NCBI GenBank assembly: GCA_003605175.1 | Contig: QWDA01000014.1 | Span: forward strand, 1-62,129 | Reading direction: 5' to 3' | Length of the DNA stretch: 62,129 nucleotides | Source of the DNA: Paracoccaceae bacterium | GTDB lineage: Bacteria; Pseudomonadota; Alphaproteobacteria; Rhodobacterales; Rhodobacteraceae | Part shown: piece after piece, positions 27,072 through 35,130 of the stretch | Numbering within the stretch: position 1 is the first letter of the stretch | Layout of the letters: each line of letters opens with the position of its first letter | Program-made: the position numbers and the translations under genes | The notes under the pieces: model-generated | What the model was told of the DNA's origin: nothing | The model's input: the letters and a program-made list of their open reading frames with translations, nothing else | The model's database searches: none

Positions 27072-27340
27072 GTCACCTCCTCGGATCGCGAGCGCGGTTC
27101 CCCGAAAAGAGAAAGACCCTCGCCAACATGGCAAGGGCCTTTCCCTATTAGGTCCCCGGTGCCGCAGGCTGGGTGGGGGCTGTTAATCCGCAACACCGGG
27201 GTAGCGTGTTTCTCGCTATGTCCTCTTTGTCACCCAAGAACGGGGCCGGACAGTGAAAGGTATCGAGCCTTTGCGCGGAATCTTTGCGGCGATTTTAGGG
27301 CAGGCTTGATTTCGTGCATGGCTAGAGCCAATCTTCTCGC
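27072..27340. ncRNA. Structured intergenic region, possible ncRNA or leader
   Basis: Two hairpins stand out. First, a 13-bp stem with G-U pairs: 27112-27124 with 27130-27142, loop ACATG region. On the minus strand it is followed by TTTCTCTTTTC, like an intrinsic terminator. Second, CCCCGGTG (27154-27161) with CACCGGGG (27194-27201). On the minus strand the order is second hairpin then terminator, about 40 bp before the TPM gene, so it may be the end of a small RNA from this gap or a leader attenuator. No match to RNase P, tmRNA or SRP RNA signatures was seen. Confidence 0.35.
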
Positions 27341-27682
27341 ATGACGATCCAGTTCCACCCAGCAATCTCACAGGGCGAAGCGGATCAGGTTGCGTTCGAC
27401 CGGGCAGAGCTGGGAATCATCCTCGGGCTCTACGGGCGGATGGTCGCCTCGGGAGAATGGCGCGACTACGCGATGTCGTTCCTCAGGGACGTGGCCGTGT
27501 TCTCGATCTTCCGGCGGACGGCCGAACATCCGATCTACCGGATCGAGAAGCGGCCGAAGCTGAAGGACCGGCAGGGCATGTACGCGCTGATCGGCATGGA
27601 CGGGCAGATCCTGAAGCGCGGGCACGACCTCAGGTCGGTGCTCAGGATGCTGGAGAGGAAGCTGATCCGGGCGGTAGAGTAG
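27341..27682 (+). CDS. DUF2794 family protein
   Basis: 113 residues, normal for this alphaproteobacterial family of unknown function. Characteristic RAELGIILGLYGRMVASGEWRDY and VAVFSIFRRTAEHPIY with IEKRPKL. Start ATG has no perfect ribosome site. The 3' end overlaps that of the NlpC/P60 gene by 41 bp in a tail-to-tail arrangement. Confidence 0.88.
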   Translation: MTIQFHPAISQGEADQVAFDRAELGIILGLYGRMVASGEWRDYAMSFLRDVAVFSIFRRTAEHPIYRIEKRPKLKDRQGMYALIGMDGQILKRGHDLRSVLRMLERKLIRAVE

Positions 27683-28541
27683 CCCTGCGGCGGCAGGCAA
27701 CGCCCTTGCCTTCCGCCGCGGCGATCCGGGCGATGGCCTCCTCGAGCGGTTCCTCGGCGACCATCATGTGATGCGCGTTGGCATGGAGCAGCGTGTCGGG
27801 CGCGCTCAGGATGCCGACATGGCCTTCCCAGAAATAGAGGTCGCCGCGGCGGCGCGGTGCATCGAGGGCGGTTTCCGCGCCGAGCACCCTCGCCTGCTGG
27901 TCACTGTCACCCGGGCAGGGGATGCCGCAGGCAAGCATCGCGGCCTGGACAAGGCCGGAACAGTCGATGCCGAAGGCCGAGTTGCCGCCCCAGAGATAGG
28001 GAGTGCCGAGGAACAGGGCCGCGATCGCCACCGGGTCGCCCGCGATTTCGGACAGGGGGCGAAGGTGCTTCGCGGGGACATACAGGTCAACCATCGACCG
28101 CCCCTCCCCGTCGTCAGCCCATGCCGTACGAGCCCAGCCGTTCGCCACATTGCGAACAGTCAACCGTGCGCCGAAGGGCAGGAGTACGGGATGCTCGGTC
28201 GCCTTGAGGTCAGGTGATCCCTTTGCGTAGGTCTGCCGGACCGAGACCCGATGCGTCGGCACCGGAAGACGCGGACCGAGATCGCTGGCGGCTACCCAGC
28301 CCACATATCCGTCGCGTTCGGCGAAACCGAAGACGTGGTCGCCCACCCGCTCCAGCGCACGGAACGCCTCGCCCCTCAGAAGCTGCCGCTCGCGCGCTCC
28401 ATCAGGGCCGCGCAGTAGATCCGTCCAGACCTTCGCGACGAACACGGTCGCGCCGTCCACGAAGCTGTCGGCCGCGACCCGACCCCTGAGCGAGACATGC
28501 GCCACGCGGCCGTTGAACGGGGTGTCGCGGCGGTCGGTCAT
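27642..28541 (-). CDS. NlpC/P60 family cysteine peptidase with SH3-like domains
   Basis: 299 residues. Two bacterial SH3-like regions (about 5-150) precede an NlpC/P60 domain (about 165-290) with catalytic Cys in FGIDCSGLVQ and His in GHVGILS. Family members cut peptidoglycan stem peptides (D-Glu to diamino acid). No signal peptide is evident. The ATG at 28541 overlaps the aminopeptidase stop (ATGA), and the pair is common in Rhodobacterales. Confidence 0.9.
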   Translation of the reverse strand: MTDRRDTPFNGRVAHVSLRGRVAADSFVDGATVFVAKVWTDLLRGPDGARERQLLRGEAFRALERVGDHVFGFAERDGYVGWVAASDLGPRLPVPTHRVSVRQTYAKGSPDLKATEHPVLLPFGARLTVRNVANGWARTAWADDGEGRSMVDLYVPAKHLRPLSEIAGDPVAIAALFLGTPYLWGGNSAFGIDCSGLVQAAMLACGIPCPGDSDQQARVLGAETALDAPRRRGDLYFWEGHVGILSAPDTLLHANAHHMMVAEEPLEEAIARIAAAEGKGVACRRRATLPPGSASSPAS

Positions 28542-29920
28542 CCGAAGATCGCCGGTAGCGCGTCGAGAAGCGCCCGCGCGCCCTGGCCGACACCGCCCTT
28601 GGGGCGCGCGGGGGCCGGCTTCGGGTTCCAGCCGTAGATGTCGAAATGCAGGTAGCGCGCCGGAGCGGCAAAGCGGCGCAGGAACAGGGCGGCGGTCACC
28701 GAGCCCGCCATGCCGCCCGACGGCGCGTTGTCGAGATCGGCGATGCCGGGCTCGATCTGGGTCTCGTAGGGAGCCCAGAACGGCATTCGCCAGACGGGAT
28801 CGCGGGCGGCGGCCCCGGCCCCGGCCAGGGTTTCGGCCAGCCCGTCGTCGTCGGTATAGAACGGCGCGAGATCGGCGCCCACCGCAACCCGGGCGGCGCC
28901 GGTGAGCGTCGCCATGGAGACGAGGAGGTCGGTCTCCTCCTCGGTCGCGAGTGCCAGCGCGTCGGCGAGCACGAGGCGGCCCTCGGCATCGGTGTTGTTG
29001 ATCTCCACGGTCAGGCCCTTGCGGGAGGTCAGGATGTCCTGCGGCCGGAAGGCGCTCCCCGAGACGGCATTCTCGACGGCCGGGATCAGCACGCGGAGCC
29101 GGATCTCGAGCCCCAGCGCGAGGATCATCTGCGCGAGGCCGAGGACGGTGGCAGCGCCGCCCATGTCCTTCTTCATCAGGCCCATCGAGGCGCCCGGCTT
29201 GAGGTTCAGCCCCCCTGTGTCGAAACAGACGCCCTTGCCCACGAGCGTGAGCCGGGGGCCGGTATCGCCGTGGCGCAGGTCGATCAGCCGCGGGGCGCGG
29301 GGCGAGGCGCGGCCCACTGCGTGGATCATCGGGAAGTTCGCGTCGAGGAGCGCGTCGCCGGTGGTCACGGCGATATCGGCGCCGAATCGGGCGGCGAGCG
29401 CCCGGGCGGCGGCCTCGAGCTCTTCGGGGCCCATGTCGGAGGCCGGCGTGTTGATCAGGTCGCGTGTGAGCGCCTCGCCGGCGGCGATGGCCTCGAGCCG
29501 CGCGGCATCGACGCCCTCGGGTGCCACCAGCGCAGCCCCGGGTTGCGGCGCGCTGCGGTAGCGGTCGAACCGGTAGCCGGCCAGGAGCCAGCCGAGCGCC
29601 GCTTCCTCCAGCGCATCGGCGGGAAGATCCTGGACGAGGCGCCAGGTGCCTTCGGGAAGTTTCGCGCGCGCGCCTGCAGCGAGGAAGCGTCCGCGGGCCC
29701 GGTCCTTCGCGCCCCCCATGCCGTAGGCCGCCGCGACGGGTCTGCCTTCGTCGCCCGGCAGCAGGACCAGCGATTGCGCCCTGGCGGCGAATCCGGTTGC
29801 GTCGATCCAGGCTCGCGCCCTTTCGTCGAGCGCGCTGCGCCAGGCGGGGAGCCCCTCCTCGTTCACCAGATAGAGCGGCAGTGCGTCGGGCGTGGGCGGT
29901 GCGAAGGCGAGGGACGACAT
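28538..29920 (-). CDS. Leucyl aminopeptidase family protein (M17)
   Basis: 460 residues. Cytoplasmic M17 metallo-aminopeptidase with the signature NTDAEGRLVLADALALA, the lysine region VGKGVCFDTGGLNLKP, and a zinc-binding MKKDMGGAA. It releases N-terminal residues from peptides. ATG 29920 was chosen; upstream in-frame residues are Arg-rich and unlike the family. Coupled by 4 bp to the NlpC/P60 gene, pointing to processing of wall-derived peptides (inference). Confidence 0.92.
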   Translation of the reverse strand: MSSLAFAPPTPDALPLYLVNEEGLPAWRSALDERARAWIDATGFAARAQSLVLLPGDEGRPVAAAYGMGGAKDRARGRFLAAGARAKLPEGTWRLVQDLPADALEEAALGWLLAGYRFDRYRSAPQPGAALVAPEGVDAARLEAIAAGEALTRDLINTPASDMGPEELEAAARALAARFGADIAVTTGDALLDANFPMIHAVGRASPRAPRLIDLRHGDTGPRLTLVGKGVCFDTGGLNLKPGASMGLMKKDMGGAATVLGLAQMILALGLEIRLRVLIPAVENAVSGSAFRPQDILTSRKGLTVEINNTDAEGRLVLADALALATEEETDLLVSMATLTGAARVAVGADLAPFYTDDDGLAETLAGAGAAARDPVWRMPFWAPYETQIEPGIADLDNAPSGGMAGSVTAALFLRRFAAPARYLHFDIYGWNPKPAPARPKGGVGQGARALLDALPAIFG

Positions 29921-29996
29921 GGGCGCGGCTCCGTGGCGGTTGCGCCGCCAGCCTAGCGGCGCCGACCGCCGCCGCAAGCCGATCGCGTCGGGACAA

Positions 29997-30377
29997 TCAT
30001 TGCGAAAGATCGCCGAGATCCCAGGCGGACATGAGCGAAGCTTCGCCCACGCGGACCAGCCGCGCCAGCGTGGCGCCGAGGGCCGGCGGATCGCTGGCGC
30101 GAGTCGCCAGGATCACGTCGCGCGCGACGCGGTCGAGGGTCACAAGCCCGATCCGCTCCGCGCATCTCGCCAGATCGTCAGCCGAGGAGATCAGCCGCTC
30201 GTGATCGTCGGAGCGCCAGGCGCGCTCGCACCGGTTAAGCCGAACGGCGATGGTGTCGAGCGCGCGGCCCACAAGGCGCTCGGCCCCGGGCTCCCCCAGT
30301 TCCAGAATCAGCTCTTCGAGACGGATGCGGTCGAACCGCGCCGTCTCGTAGTGCCTCAGCCGTCCAACCTCGCTCAC
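29997..30377 (-). CDS. Degenerate Hpt-like protein (no phospho-acceptor His)
   Basis: 126 residues. The start is a GTG at 30377, with AGGGG about 8 nt upstream; the longer frame runs into the divergent gene. The centre reads ADDLARCAERIGLVTLDRVAR, which lines up with the Hpt helix that normally has A-H-S-L-K-G-S-A; here Asp stands where the phosphorylated His should be. So I read it as a helical-bundle Hpt-like protein that cannot relay phosphate. It is 76 bp upstream of the aminopeptidase gene. The assignment is tentative. Confidence 0.5.
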   Translation of the reverse strand: MSEVGRLRHYETARFDRIRLEELILELGEPGAERLVGRALDTIAVRLNRCERAWRSDDHERLISSADDLARCAERIGLVTLDRVARDVILATRASDPPALGATLARLVRVGEASLMSAWDLGDLSQ

Positions 30378-30504
30378 CTTTCGGACCCCTCGATGGAACA
30401 GGAGGCTTCGATAGGCGGCTCCGGCCAAGAAATCGTTGAGCGCCCCTTGGAAAATCGTTCGAATTTGCGGAAAACCCGGTGACACGCCGCGATCGGGAAC
30501 GTTC

Positions 30505-31155
30505 ATGAAGCACGCCTCGCCCCTGCCGAACCACCTTGCCGAACGATACCGGAGCTGGAGGCGCCATGCCTTCCTGAACCGGAGCCATTACTACGAGGCC
30601 CTCGTGGCCGAGGGACAGCATCCCAGGGAGATGATCATCTCCTGTTGCGACAGCCGTGTTCACGTCACCCAGATCTTCCAGGCGGATACCGGCGAGATGT
30701 TCATCCACCGCAACGTGGCGGCCCTGGTGCCGCCCTGCGAGGCGAACGATCAGCACCACGGGACATCGGCGGCGGTCGAGTATGCGGTGCGCGTGTTGAA
30801 GGTCGAGCGGCTGATCGTGCTTGGCCACTCGAGTTGCGGCGGCGTGGAGGGGTGCTACGACATGTGCGAGGGAAGCGCGCCGGATCTCCTGGAATCCGGC
30901 AGCTTCATCGGGCGCTGGATCGATATCCTGAAGCCGGGCTACGACCGGCTGCCGGCGGCCGGGAGCCGCCAGGAACGCCTGACCCTGCTGGAAAAGCAGG
31001 GCGTGATCGTATCGCTCGAGAACCTGATGACATTCCCCTGGCTCGCCGAGGCCGTCGAGGCCGGGAATCTGCAGCTGATCGGGCTCTGGACCGACATCGC
31101 CGCGGGGAAGCTGGAGTGGTGGTCGCCCCGCGAGCAGGCATTCGTGCCGGTCTGA
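30505..31155 (+). CDS. Beta-class carbonic anhydrase
   Basis: 216 residues. Interconverts CO2 and bicarbonate. Zinc ligands and active site are visible: Cys and Asp-Arg in ISCCDSRV, His-x-x-Cys in LGHSSCGGV. AADDQHHGTS-like region (ANDQHHGTSAAVEY) is typical of the beta class. The ATG at 30505 begins just after the divergent gene's leader. It is the only rightward gene between the aminopeptidase and asd, and probably has its own promoter. Confidence 0.93.
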   Translation: MKHASPLPNHLAERYRSWRRHAFLNRSHYYEALVAEGQHPREMIISCCDSRVHVTQIFQADTGEMFIHRNVAALVPPCEANDQHHGTSAAVEYAVRVLKVERLIVLGHSSCGGVEGCYDMCEGSAPDLLESGSFIGRWIDILKPGYDRLPAAGSRQERLTLLEKQGVIVSLENLMTFPWLAEAVEAGNLQLIGLWTDIAAGKLEWWSPREQAFVPV

Positions 31156-31158
31156 AAG

Positions 31159-31371
31159 TTACTCTTCCGGGGGCAGGTCGCGGATGGTCCAGTGGTCGGA
31201 GGCCCGGATCAGCTTGGCATCGACCGCATAGGTCGGATCCATTTTCCGCACCACGCTCAGCATGTAGCCGCGCAGGACAGCGCCCGGCGTGTCCTTGTAA
31301 TCCACGCAATGCTTCCAGAACCGCTGTGCCAGGTATTCCGGGCAGTTGAACCTGTACTCTTCCACCGGCAT
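31159..31371 (-). CDS. Small tandem paralogue A, 70 residues
   Basis: Member of a three-gene family. Pattern: FNCPEYLAQRFWKHC, then TPGAVLRGYM. The two cysteines (positions 9 and 21) are shared by all three. It lies 4 bp after paralogue B and is co-transcribed with it. The C-terminal third differs from B and C (extra W-T-I-R end). No signal or membrane segment. Function unknown; a small metal- or protein-binding regulator is possible. Confidence 0.7.
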   Translation of the reverse strand: MPVEEYRFNCPEYLAQRFWKHCVDYKDTPGAVLRGYMLSVVRKMDPTYAVDAKLIRASDHWTIRDLPPEE

Positions 31372-31375
31372 GCCG

Positions 31376-31570
31376 TCAGCCCTCCGCCACGTCGGAGGCA
31401 TCCTTGCCGGTGGCGGCCCTCAGATCGTACTGGAAGCCCGGATCCGCGGCGGCGATCTCCTCGACCATGAAGCTGCGCAGAGCCGCCCCGGGCGTCATCT
31501 TCTGCAACCGACACGCAATCCAGAACTTCTGTGCCAGATCCTTCGGACAGTCGAACCCGATTTCCTGCAT
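31376..31570 (-). CDS. Small tandem paralogue B, 64 residues
   Basis: FDCPKDLAQKFWIAC, then TPGAALRSFMVEEIAAADPGF. First gene of the B-A pair, with its own promoter region: a CtrA-like box lies 43 bp upstream of ATG 31570. The start was chosen because the family begins one or two residues before E-x-x-F-[ND]-C-P. Function unknown. Confidence 0.72.
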   Translation of the reverse strand: MQEIGFDCPKDLAQKFWIACRLQKMTPGAALRSFMVEEIAAADPGFQYDLRAATGKDASDVAEG

Positions 31571-31612
31571 TGGGCCTCTCCCTCGCAATTCCGCGTTGTT
31601 CGCACCGACTCG

Positions 31613-31628
31613 GTAAAGATCGCGTTAG
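31613..31628 (-). promoter_or_regulatory. CtrA-like box before paralogue B
   Basis: Minus strand: CTAA, seven bases, TTTA then C. It has two mismatches from TTAA-N7-TTAA and shares GATCTTTACC with the box at 60703-60718. It is 42 bp from the start codon. Confidence 0.45.
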
Positions 31629-31731
31629 CGAGCACGGAAATGCGCGTGGCGCGCCGCGGAGCTCATTGGCCTCGTGGTGATCGTGGCAGCCGCAGCCGGT
31701 CCGCCGCCACGGCATCGTGGCCCCGCCAGCA

Positions 31732-31965
31732 TCAAGGCTCTGGCGGAAGGCCGGCGCGGCGCTGGCGCGGCGCGCCCTGGCAGATCGACCAGACATCCTG
31801 ACCGGTGGCGCTCATCAGTTCGGCATCGAAGCCGGAGTCGACCGCTGAAATCTCGCGTACCATGAAGTCGCGAAGGACCGAACCGGGCGTCTCTCCCCGT
31901 TCCACGCACATCACCCAGAATTTCTGAGCCAGGTAACCCGGGCAGTTGAATCTCAATTCTTCCAT
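31732..31965 (-). CDS. Small tandem paralogue C, 77 residues
   Basis: FNCPGYLAQKFWVMC, then TPGSVLRDFMVREISAVDSGF. The closest relative of B. It has its own promoter region with a CtrA-like box 45 bp before ATG 31965, separated from B by 161 bp. The C-terminal tail is basic and Pro-rich. Function unknown. Confidence 0.72.
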   Translation of the reverse strand: MEELRFNCPGYLAQKFWVMCVERGETPGSVLRDFMVREISAVDSGFDAELMSATGQDVWSICQGAPRQRRAGLPPEP

Positions 31966-32009
31966 GAACGCCCTCGCGCTGCAGACGCATCCGGGTATCG
32001 CAGCCGCGA

Positions 32010-32025
32010 GTTAATTCGGTGTTAC
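32010..32025 (-). promoter_or_regulatory. CtrA-like box before paralogue C
   Basis: Minus strand: GTAA, seven bases, TTAA then C, one mismatch from the consensus. It is 44 bp before the start of paralogue C, the same spacing as for paralogue B. Confidence 0.6.
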
Positions 32026-32031
32026 GGAAAT

Positions 32032-32056
32032 CGGGGCCCCGGCCGACGGAGCCCCG
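32032..32056. terminator. Probable terminator of asd
   Basis: CGGGGC (32032-32037) pairs with GCCCCG (32051-32056), with inner G-C pairs extending the stem, 10 bp after the asd stop. On the minus strand it is followed by a short ATTTCC. A moderate intrinsic terminator that also borders paralogue C's promoter. Confidence 0.45.
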
Positions 32057-32066
32057 CGCGGCCGGT

Positions 32067-33089
32067 TCAGCCGCGTTTCAGGATCCGGTTGCCGTAGAGT
32101 TCGGCGATCTGCACCGCGTTCAGCGCGGCCCCTTTGCGGAGATTGTCTGAAACCACCCACATCGCCAACCCGTTCTCCACGGTCGGATCCTGGCGGATCC
32201 GGCTGACGAAAGTGGCGAAGTCGCCGACGCATTCGACCGGGGTCACGTAGCCGCCGGTCTCGCGCTTGTCGACGACCATCACGCCCGGCGCCTCACGCAG
32301 GATGTCGCGGGCCTCGTCCTCGTCGAGGAATTCCTCGAATTCGACATTCACCGATTCCGAATGTCCGACGAAAACAGGCACCCGGACGCAGGTGGCGTGG
32401 ACCTTGATCGACTTGTCGACGATCTTCTTCGTCTCCACGACCATCTTCCACTCCTCCTTGGTCGAGCCGTCGTCCATGAAGACGTCGATATGAGGAATGA
32501 CATTGAAGGCGATCTGCTTCTGGAACTTCTTCGGTTCGACCTCGGCGGTCGGGTTGTAGATCGCCTTGGTCTGGTCCCAAAGCTCGTCCATGCCTTCCTT
32601 GCCCGCGCCCGAGACCGACTGGTAGGTCGAGACGACCACCCGCTTGATCTTCGCGCGGTCATGGAGCGGCTTCAGGGCCACCACCATCTGCGCGGTCGAG
32701 CAGTTCGGGTTGGCGATGATCATCTTGTTCCGGTAGCCCTCGATCGCGTCGGCGTTCACTTCCGGCACAATCAGTGGAATCGCGGGGTCGTAGCGGTACA
32801 AGGACGAGTTGTCGATCACGAGGCAGCCGGCCTTCGCCGCGCGCGGCGCGTAGATCTTCGTCGCGTCCGAGCCGATGGCGAAAAGCGCGATGTCGAAGCC
32901 CTCGAAATCGAAAGTGTCGAGATCCTTGGTCTTCAGGGTCTTGTCGCCATAGCTCACTTCGGTGCCGAGCGACTTGCGCGACGCAAGCGCCACGACCTCG
33001 TCGGCGGGGAACTGGCGCTCGGCCAGAATGTTCAGCATTTCGCGGCCCACGTTCCCCGTGGCGCCGGCGACGGCGACTCTGTAGCCCAT
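32067..33089 (-). CDS. asd: Aspartate-semialdehyde dehydrogenase
   Basis: 340 residues, typical. Reduces aspartyl phosphate to aspartate semialdehyde, on the path to lysine, diaminopimelate, threonine and methionine. N-terminal GATGNVGREML binds NADP; the nucleophile is Cys130 in NPNCSTAQMV; His in VHATCVRVPVFVGHSE. Starts at ATG 33089. The large distance to neighbours suggests it is transcribed alone. Confidence 0.96.
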   Translation of the reverse strand: MGYRVAVAGATGNVGREMLNILAERQFPADEVVALASRKSLGTEVSYGDKTLKTKDLDTFDFEGFDIALFAIGSDATKIYAPRAAKAGCLVIDNSSLYRYDPAIPLIVPEVNADAIEGYRNKMIIANPNCSTAQMVVALKPLHDRAKIKRVVVSTYQSVSGAGKEGMDELWDQTKAIYNPTAEVEPKKFQKQIAFNVIPHIDVFMDDGSTKEEWKMVVETKKIVDKSIKVHATCVRVPVFVGHSESVNVEFEEFLDEDEARDILREAPGVMVVDKRETGGYVTPVECVGDFATFVSRIRQDPTVENGLAMWVVSDNLRKGAALNAVQIAELYGNRILKRG

Positions 33090-33262
33090 TTCGGGGGTCT
33101 CCTTCAGACAACCGGCCGCCTCTTAGCGGATCGGGCCCAGAGGGGAAAGGGGCATCGGCCGCCCGCGCCGGCGGCTTGAGAGGAGCCGCGTCGGATCCTG
33201 TCGCGCCGAACCGCGTCAGAGCAGGGCCGTGGCGCTTGCGTTCGCGGGCAGTTCGCCGCCGG

Positions 33263-34417
33263 CTAACGCGAGAACTCGACCCAGACGAGCCCGTGGCGCG
33301 GCGCTTCCGCGCCGTCGCCCCAAAGGATGCCGGCCTCGTGCACGGTCAGGTCGCGCGACGGCAGCACGTAGTCGACGCGGAGGTTGCCGGGATCGCCCCG
33401 GCCGTCGTTCCAGTTTGCGGTGTCGAGCCGCGGGTCGCCGCCCTGCCCGGCGTTCGCCCCGCCATCCTTGATCGCGAGCGCACGGCCGGTGTCGCTCGAC
33501 GGGCGCGGATCCTGCAGCCGCGGATCCGCCAGAAGCGCCGTGATCGCATCGGGCCGCCCGTCACCGTCGACCGGGTCGAGATTGGCATCGCCCGCCAGCA
33601 CGAACGCCGTTTCGGGCGCCGGGCCGAAGGCACCGTCGAGATAGTGCAGCCAGAAGGCGGTCTCGTCGTGATTGCGGCGGCCGTTCCGGTCTTCCGGCCC
33701 GTCGAAGACCGGCGGCGTGGCATGGAAGGCGAGCAACGTGAGGTCTCCGCCCGGCGCCTCCAGCACAACCGAGACATGCCCGACCGAGGCAAGCCGTTGG
33801 TCGCCCCCGCCGGGATCGCTCTCGACCAGGAGCGTGCCGGGCAGATCGCGCCAGAGCACCGCGTTGTAATCGCGAATGTCGCGCACCGGAAAGCGGCTAA
33901 GCACCGCGATGCCGCCCTGGCCGGCGAAGGCGCCGAAACCCTGCGCGTCGCCCGCACCCCGCATGTAGCCGTCGCCGTCGAGATCGGCATCAGTTGCCAG
34001 CCCGGCATTGGGCCGGGTCGCGGCGACATGCGGATAGCCGGGCCCGAGGCCGTCGCGGAATGTCGAGAGCGCCACCAGACCCTGGTCGTAATCGAAGCCC
34101 GAGATCACCAGGATATCGGCATCGGCACGGTCGATCAGCGCCCGGACCGCAGCGACGTCTGCTGCATCGCCGCGAAGGATGTCGCGCAGGAGCAGGCCGG
34201 GCCCGTCGCGCTGCAACTCGGTATTGAGAAAGCCGACGCGGATCGCCTCGTCTGCCCCGGCGACCAGCGGCGCCAGGACCAGCCCTGCGGCGATCAGACC
34301 GGCAGCAGCCCCGCTTCGGCGGCAGCGTTGGACTCGCGGCGTTTCGACTCGATCATGCGCGCGATCCGCCCCATCGCGATCCCGCGCATGAAGAGCGAAG
34401 CCGGAAGAAATGCCCAT
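33263..34417 (-). CDS. Exported endonuclease/exonuclease/phosphatase-fold protein
   Basis: The fold is shown by VGFLNTELQ, DADILVISGFDY, and the C-terminal FVLAGDANLDPVDGDG and RVDYVLPS motifs. A signal peptide lies at about residues 30-55 of the long reading (Arg-rich QRCRRS, hydrophobic core, then VAGA). The start is uncertain: the only in-frame ATG is at 34417, which overlaps the upstream gene by 124 bp, and a CTG at 34297 overlaps that gene's stop but would lose the basic part of the signal. Calcium-like D-x-D-G-D-G runs occur near the middle. Possible extracellular nuclease or phosphatase; substrate unknown. Confidence 0.75.
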   Translation of the reverse strand: MGISSGFALHARDRDGADRAHDRVETPRVQRCRRSGAAAGLIAAGLVLAPLVAGADEAIRVGFLNTELQRDGPGLLLRDILRGDAADVAAVRALIDRADADILVISGFDYDQGLVALSTFRDGLGPGYPHVAATRPNAGLATDADLDGDGYMRGAGDAQGFGAFAGQGGIAVLSRFPVRDIRDYNAVLWRDLPGTLLVESDPGGGDQRLASVGHVSVVLEAPGGDLTLLAFHATPPVFDGPEDRNGRRNHDETAFWLHYLDGAFGPAPETAFVLAGDANLDPVDGDGRPDAITALLADPRLQDPRPSSDTGRALAIKDGGANAGQGGDPRLDTANWNDGRGDPGNLRVDYVLPSRDLTVHEAGILWGDGAEAPRHGLVWVEFSR

Positions 34418-35130
34418 GCCGCCACGGTCCAGATCAGGGTCTGCGGATTCTCCAGCGACATCGCGCCGAACGTGGACGCGGCCGCCTTGATCACTGCCGG
34501 GGTCAAGAATGGCAGGACAAACCCTAACGCGATGTTAAAGCGCGCATCCCGCTCCAGCCGTTCCACCACATCGCCGCCGGCGGTCGGGTCGAAGGTGGGC
34601 AGGTTGACCCAGACGTTGAAATCGCCATTGGCGACCGGCCAGCGATACATCCGCAGGACGATCAGGAAGACGGTCAGGCTCAGGAGCGAGACGAAATAGG
34701 CGATTCCCGCGGCGCTGCGCACGAGGGTGATGTGCTCGACTCCGGTTTCGGCGGGCAGCATCAGCACCACGAGGCGGACCGGACTGTAGGGAAAGTCGAT
34801 CGCGTGGCCGATCAGCGCGCCGACCGCCTCCACGAAATTGGTGAGCGTCGACGGGGCGGTCATGCCGCGGGCGATCAGCGTCAGCAGCAGCACCGTGATG
34901 AACAGCGAGCCGAAGCGGATGCGGTTGAACGGCGGCGCATCGCGAAACTCCACCAGGCCCGGATAGGTCGAGGAATATTCGATGATCACCAGCATCGAGG
35001 CGAAGATGCCCACGAGCGCGACGATCTGCGCGGAATCGCTCGAAACGCCCGGCAGCATGAGCGCTGGCATTCCGACCAAGAACATGACGAGAACTGCACG
35101 TAGAAGCGTGCCGGCAAACTTCCAGATCAC
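34294..35130 (-). CDS. Multi-pass membrane protein, unknown function
   Basis: 278 residues with about six hydrophobic segments (near 5-30, 35-52, 70-88, 140-160, 200-222, 230-250). N-terminal MIWKFAGTLLRAVLVMFLVG. I do not recognise a named family; the layout is typical of uncharacterised Rhodobacterales inner-membrane proteins. It is translationally close to the downstream phosphatase-fold gene. The AT-rich gap upstream should hold its promoter. Confidence 0.65.
   Translation of the reverse strand: MIWKFAGTLLRAVLVMFLVGMPALMLPGVSSDSAQIVALVGIFASMLVIIEYSSTYPGLVEFRDAPPFNRIRFGSLFITVLLLTLIARGMTAPSTLTNFVEAVGALIGHAIDFPYSPVRLVVLMLPAETGVEHITLVRSAAGIAYFVSLLSLTVFLIVLRMYRWPVANGDFNVWVNLPTFDPTAGGDVVERLERDARFNIALGFVLPFLTPAVIKAAASTFGAMSLENPQTLIWTVAAWAFLPASLFMRGIAMGRIARMIESKRRESNAAAEAGLLPV

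Noticed and set aside
27072-27340. tmRNA, RNase P RNA or SRP RNA in the structured gap
   Set aside because: None of their conserved sequence signatures could be found.
27642-29996. 784-residue open frame that appears to fuse an Arg-rich protein to the NlpC/P60 peptidase
   Set aside because: The upstream part is antisense to frame-shifted aminopeptidase sequence; the true NlpC/P60 start is ATG 28541, overlapping the aminopeptidase stop.
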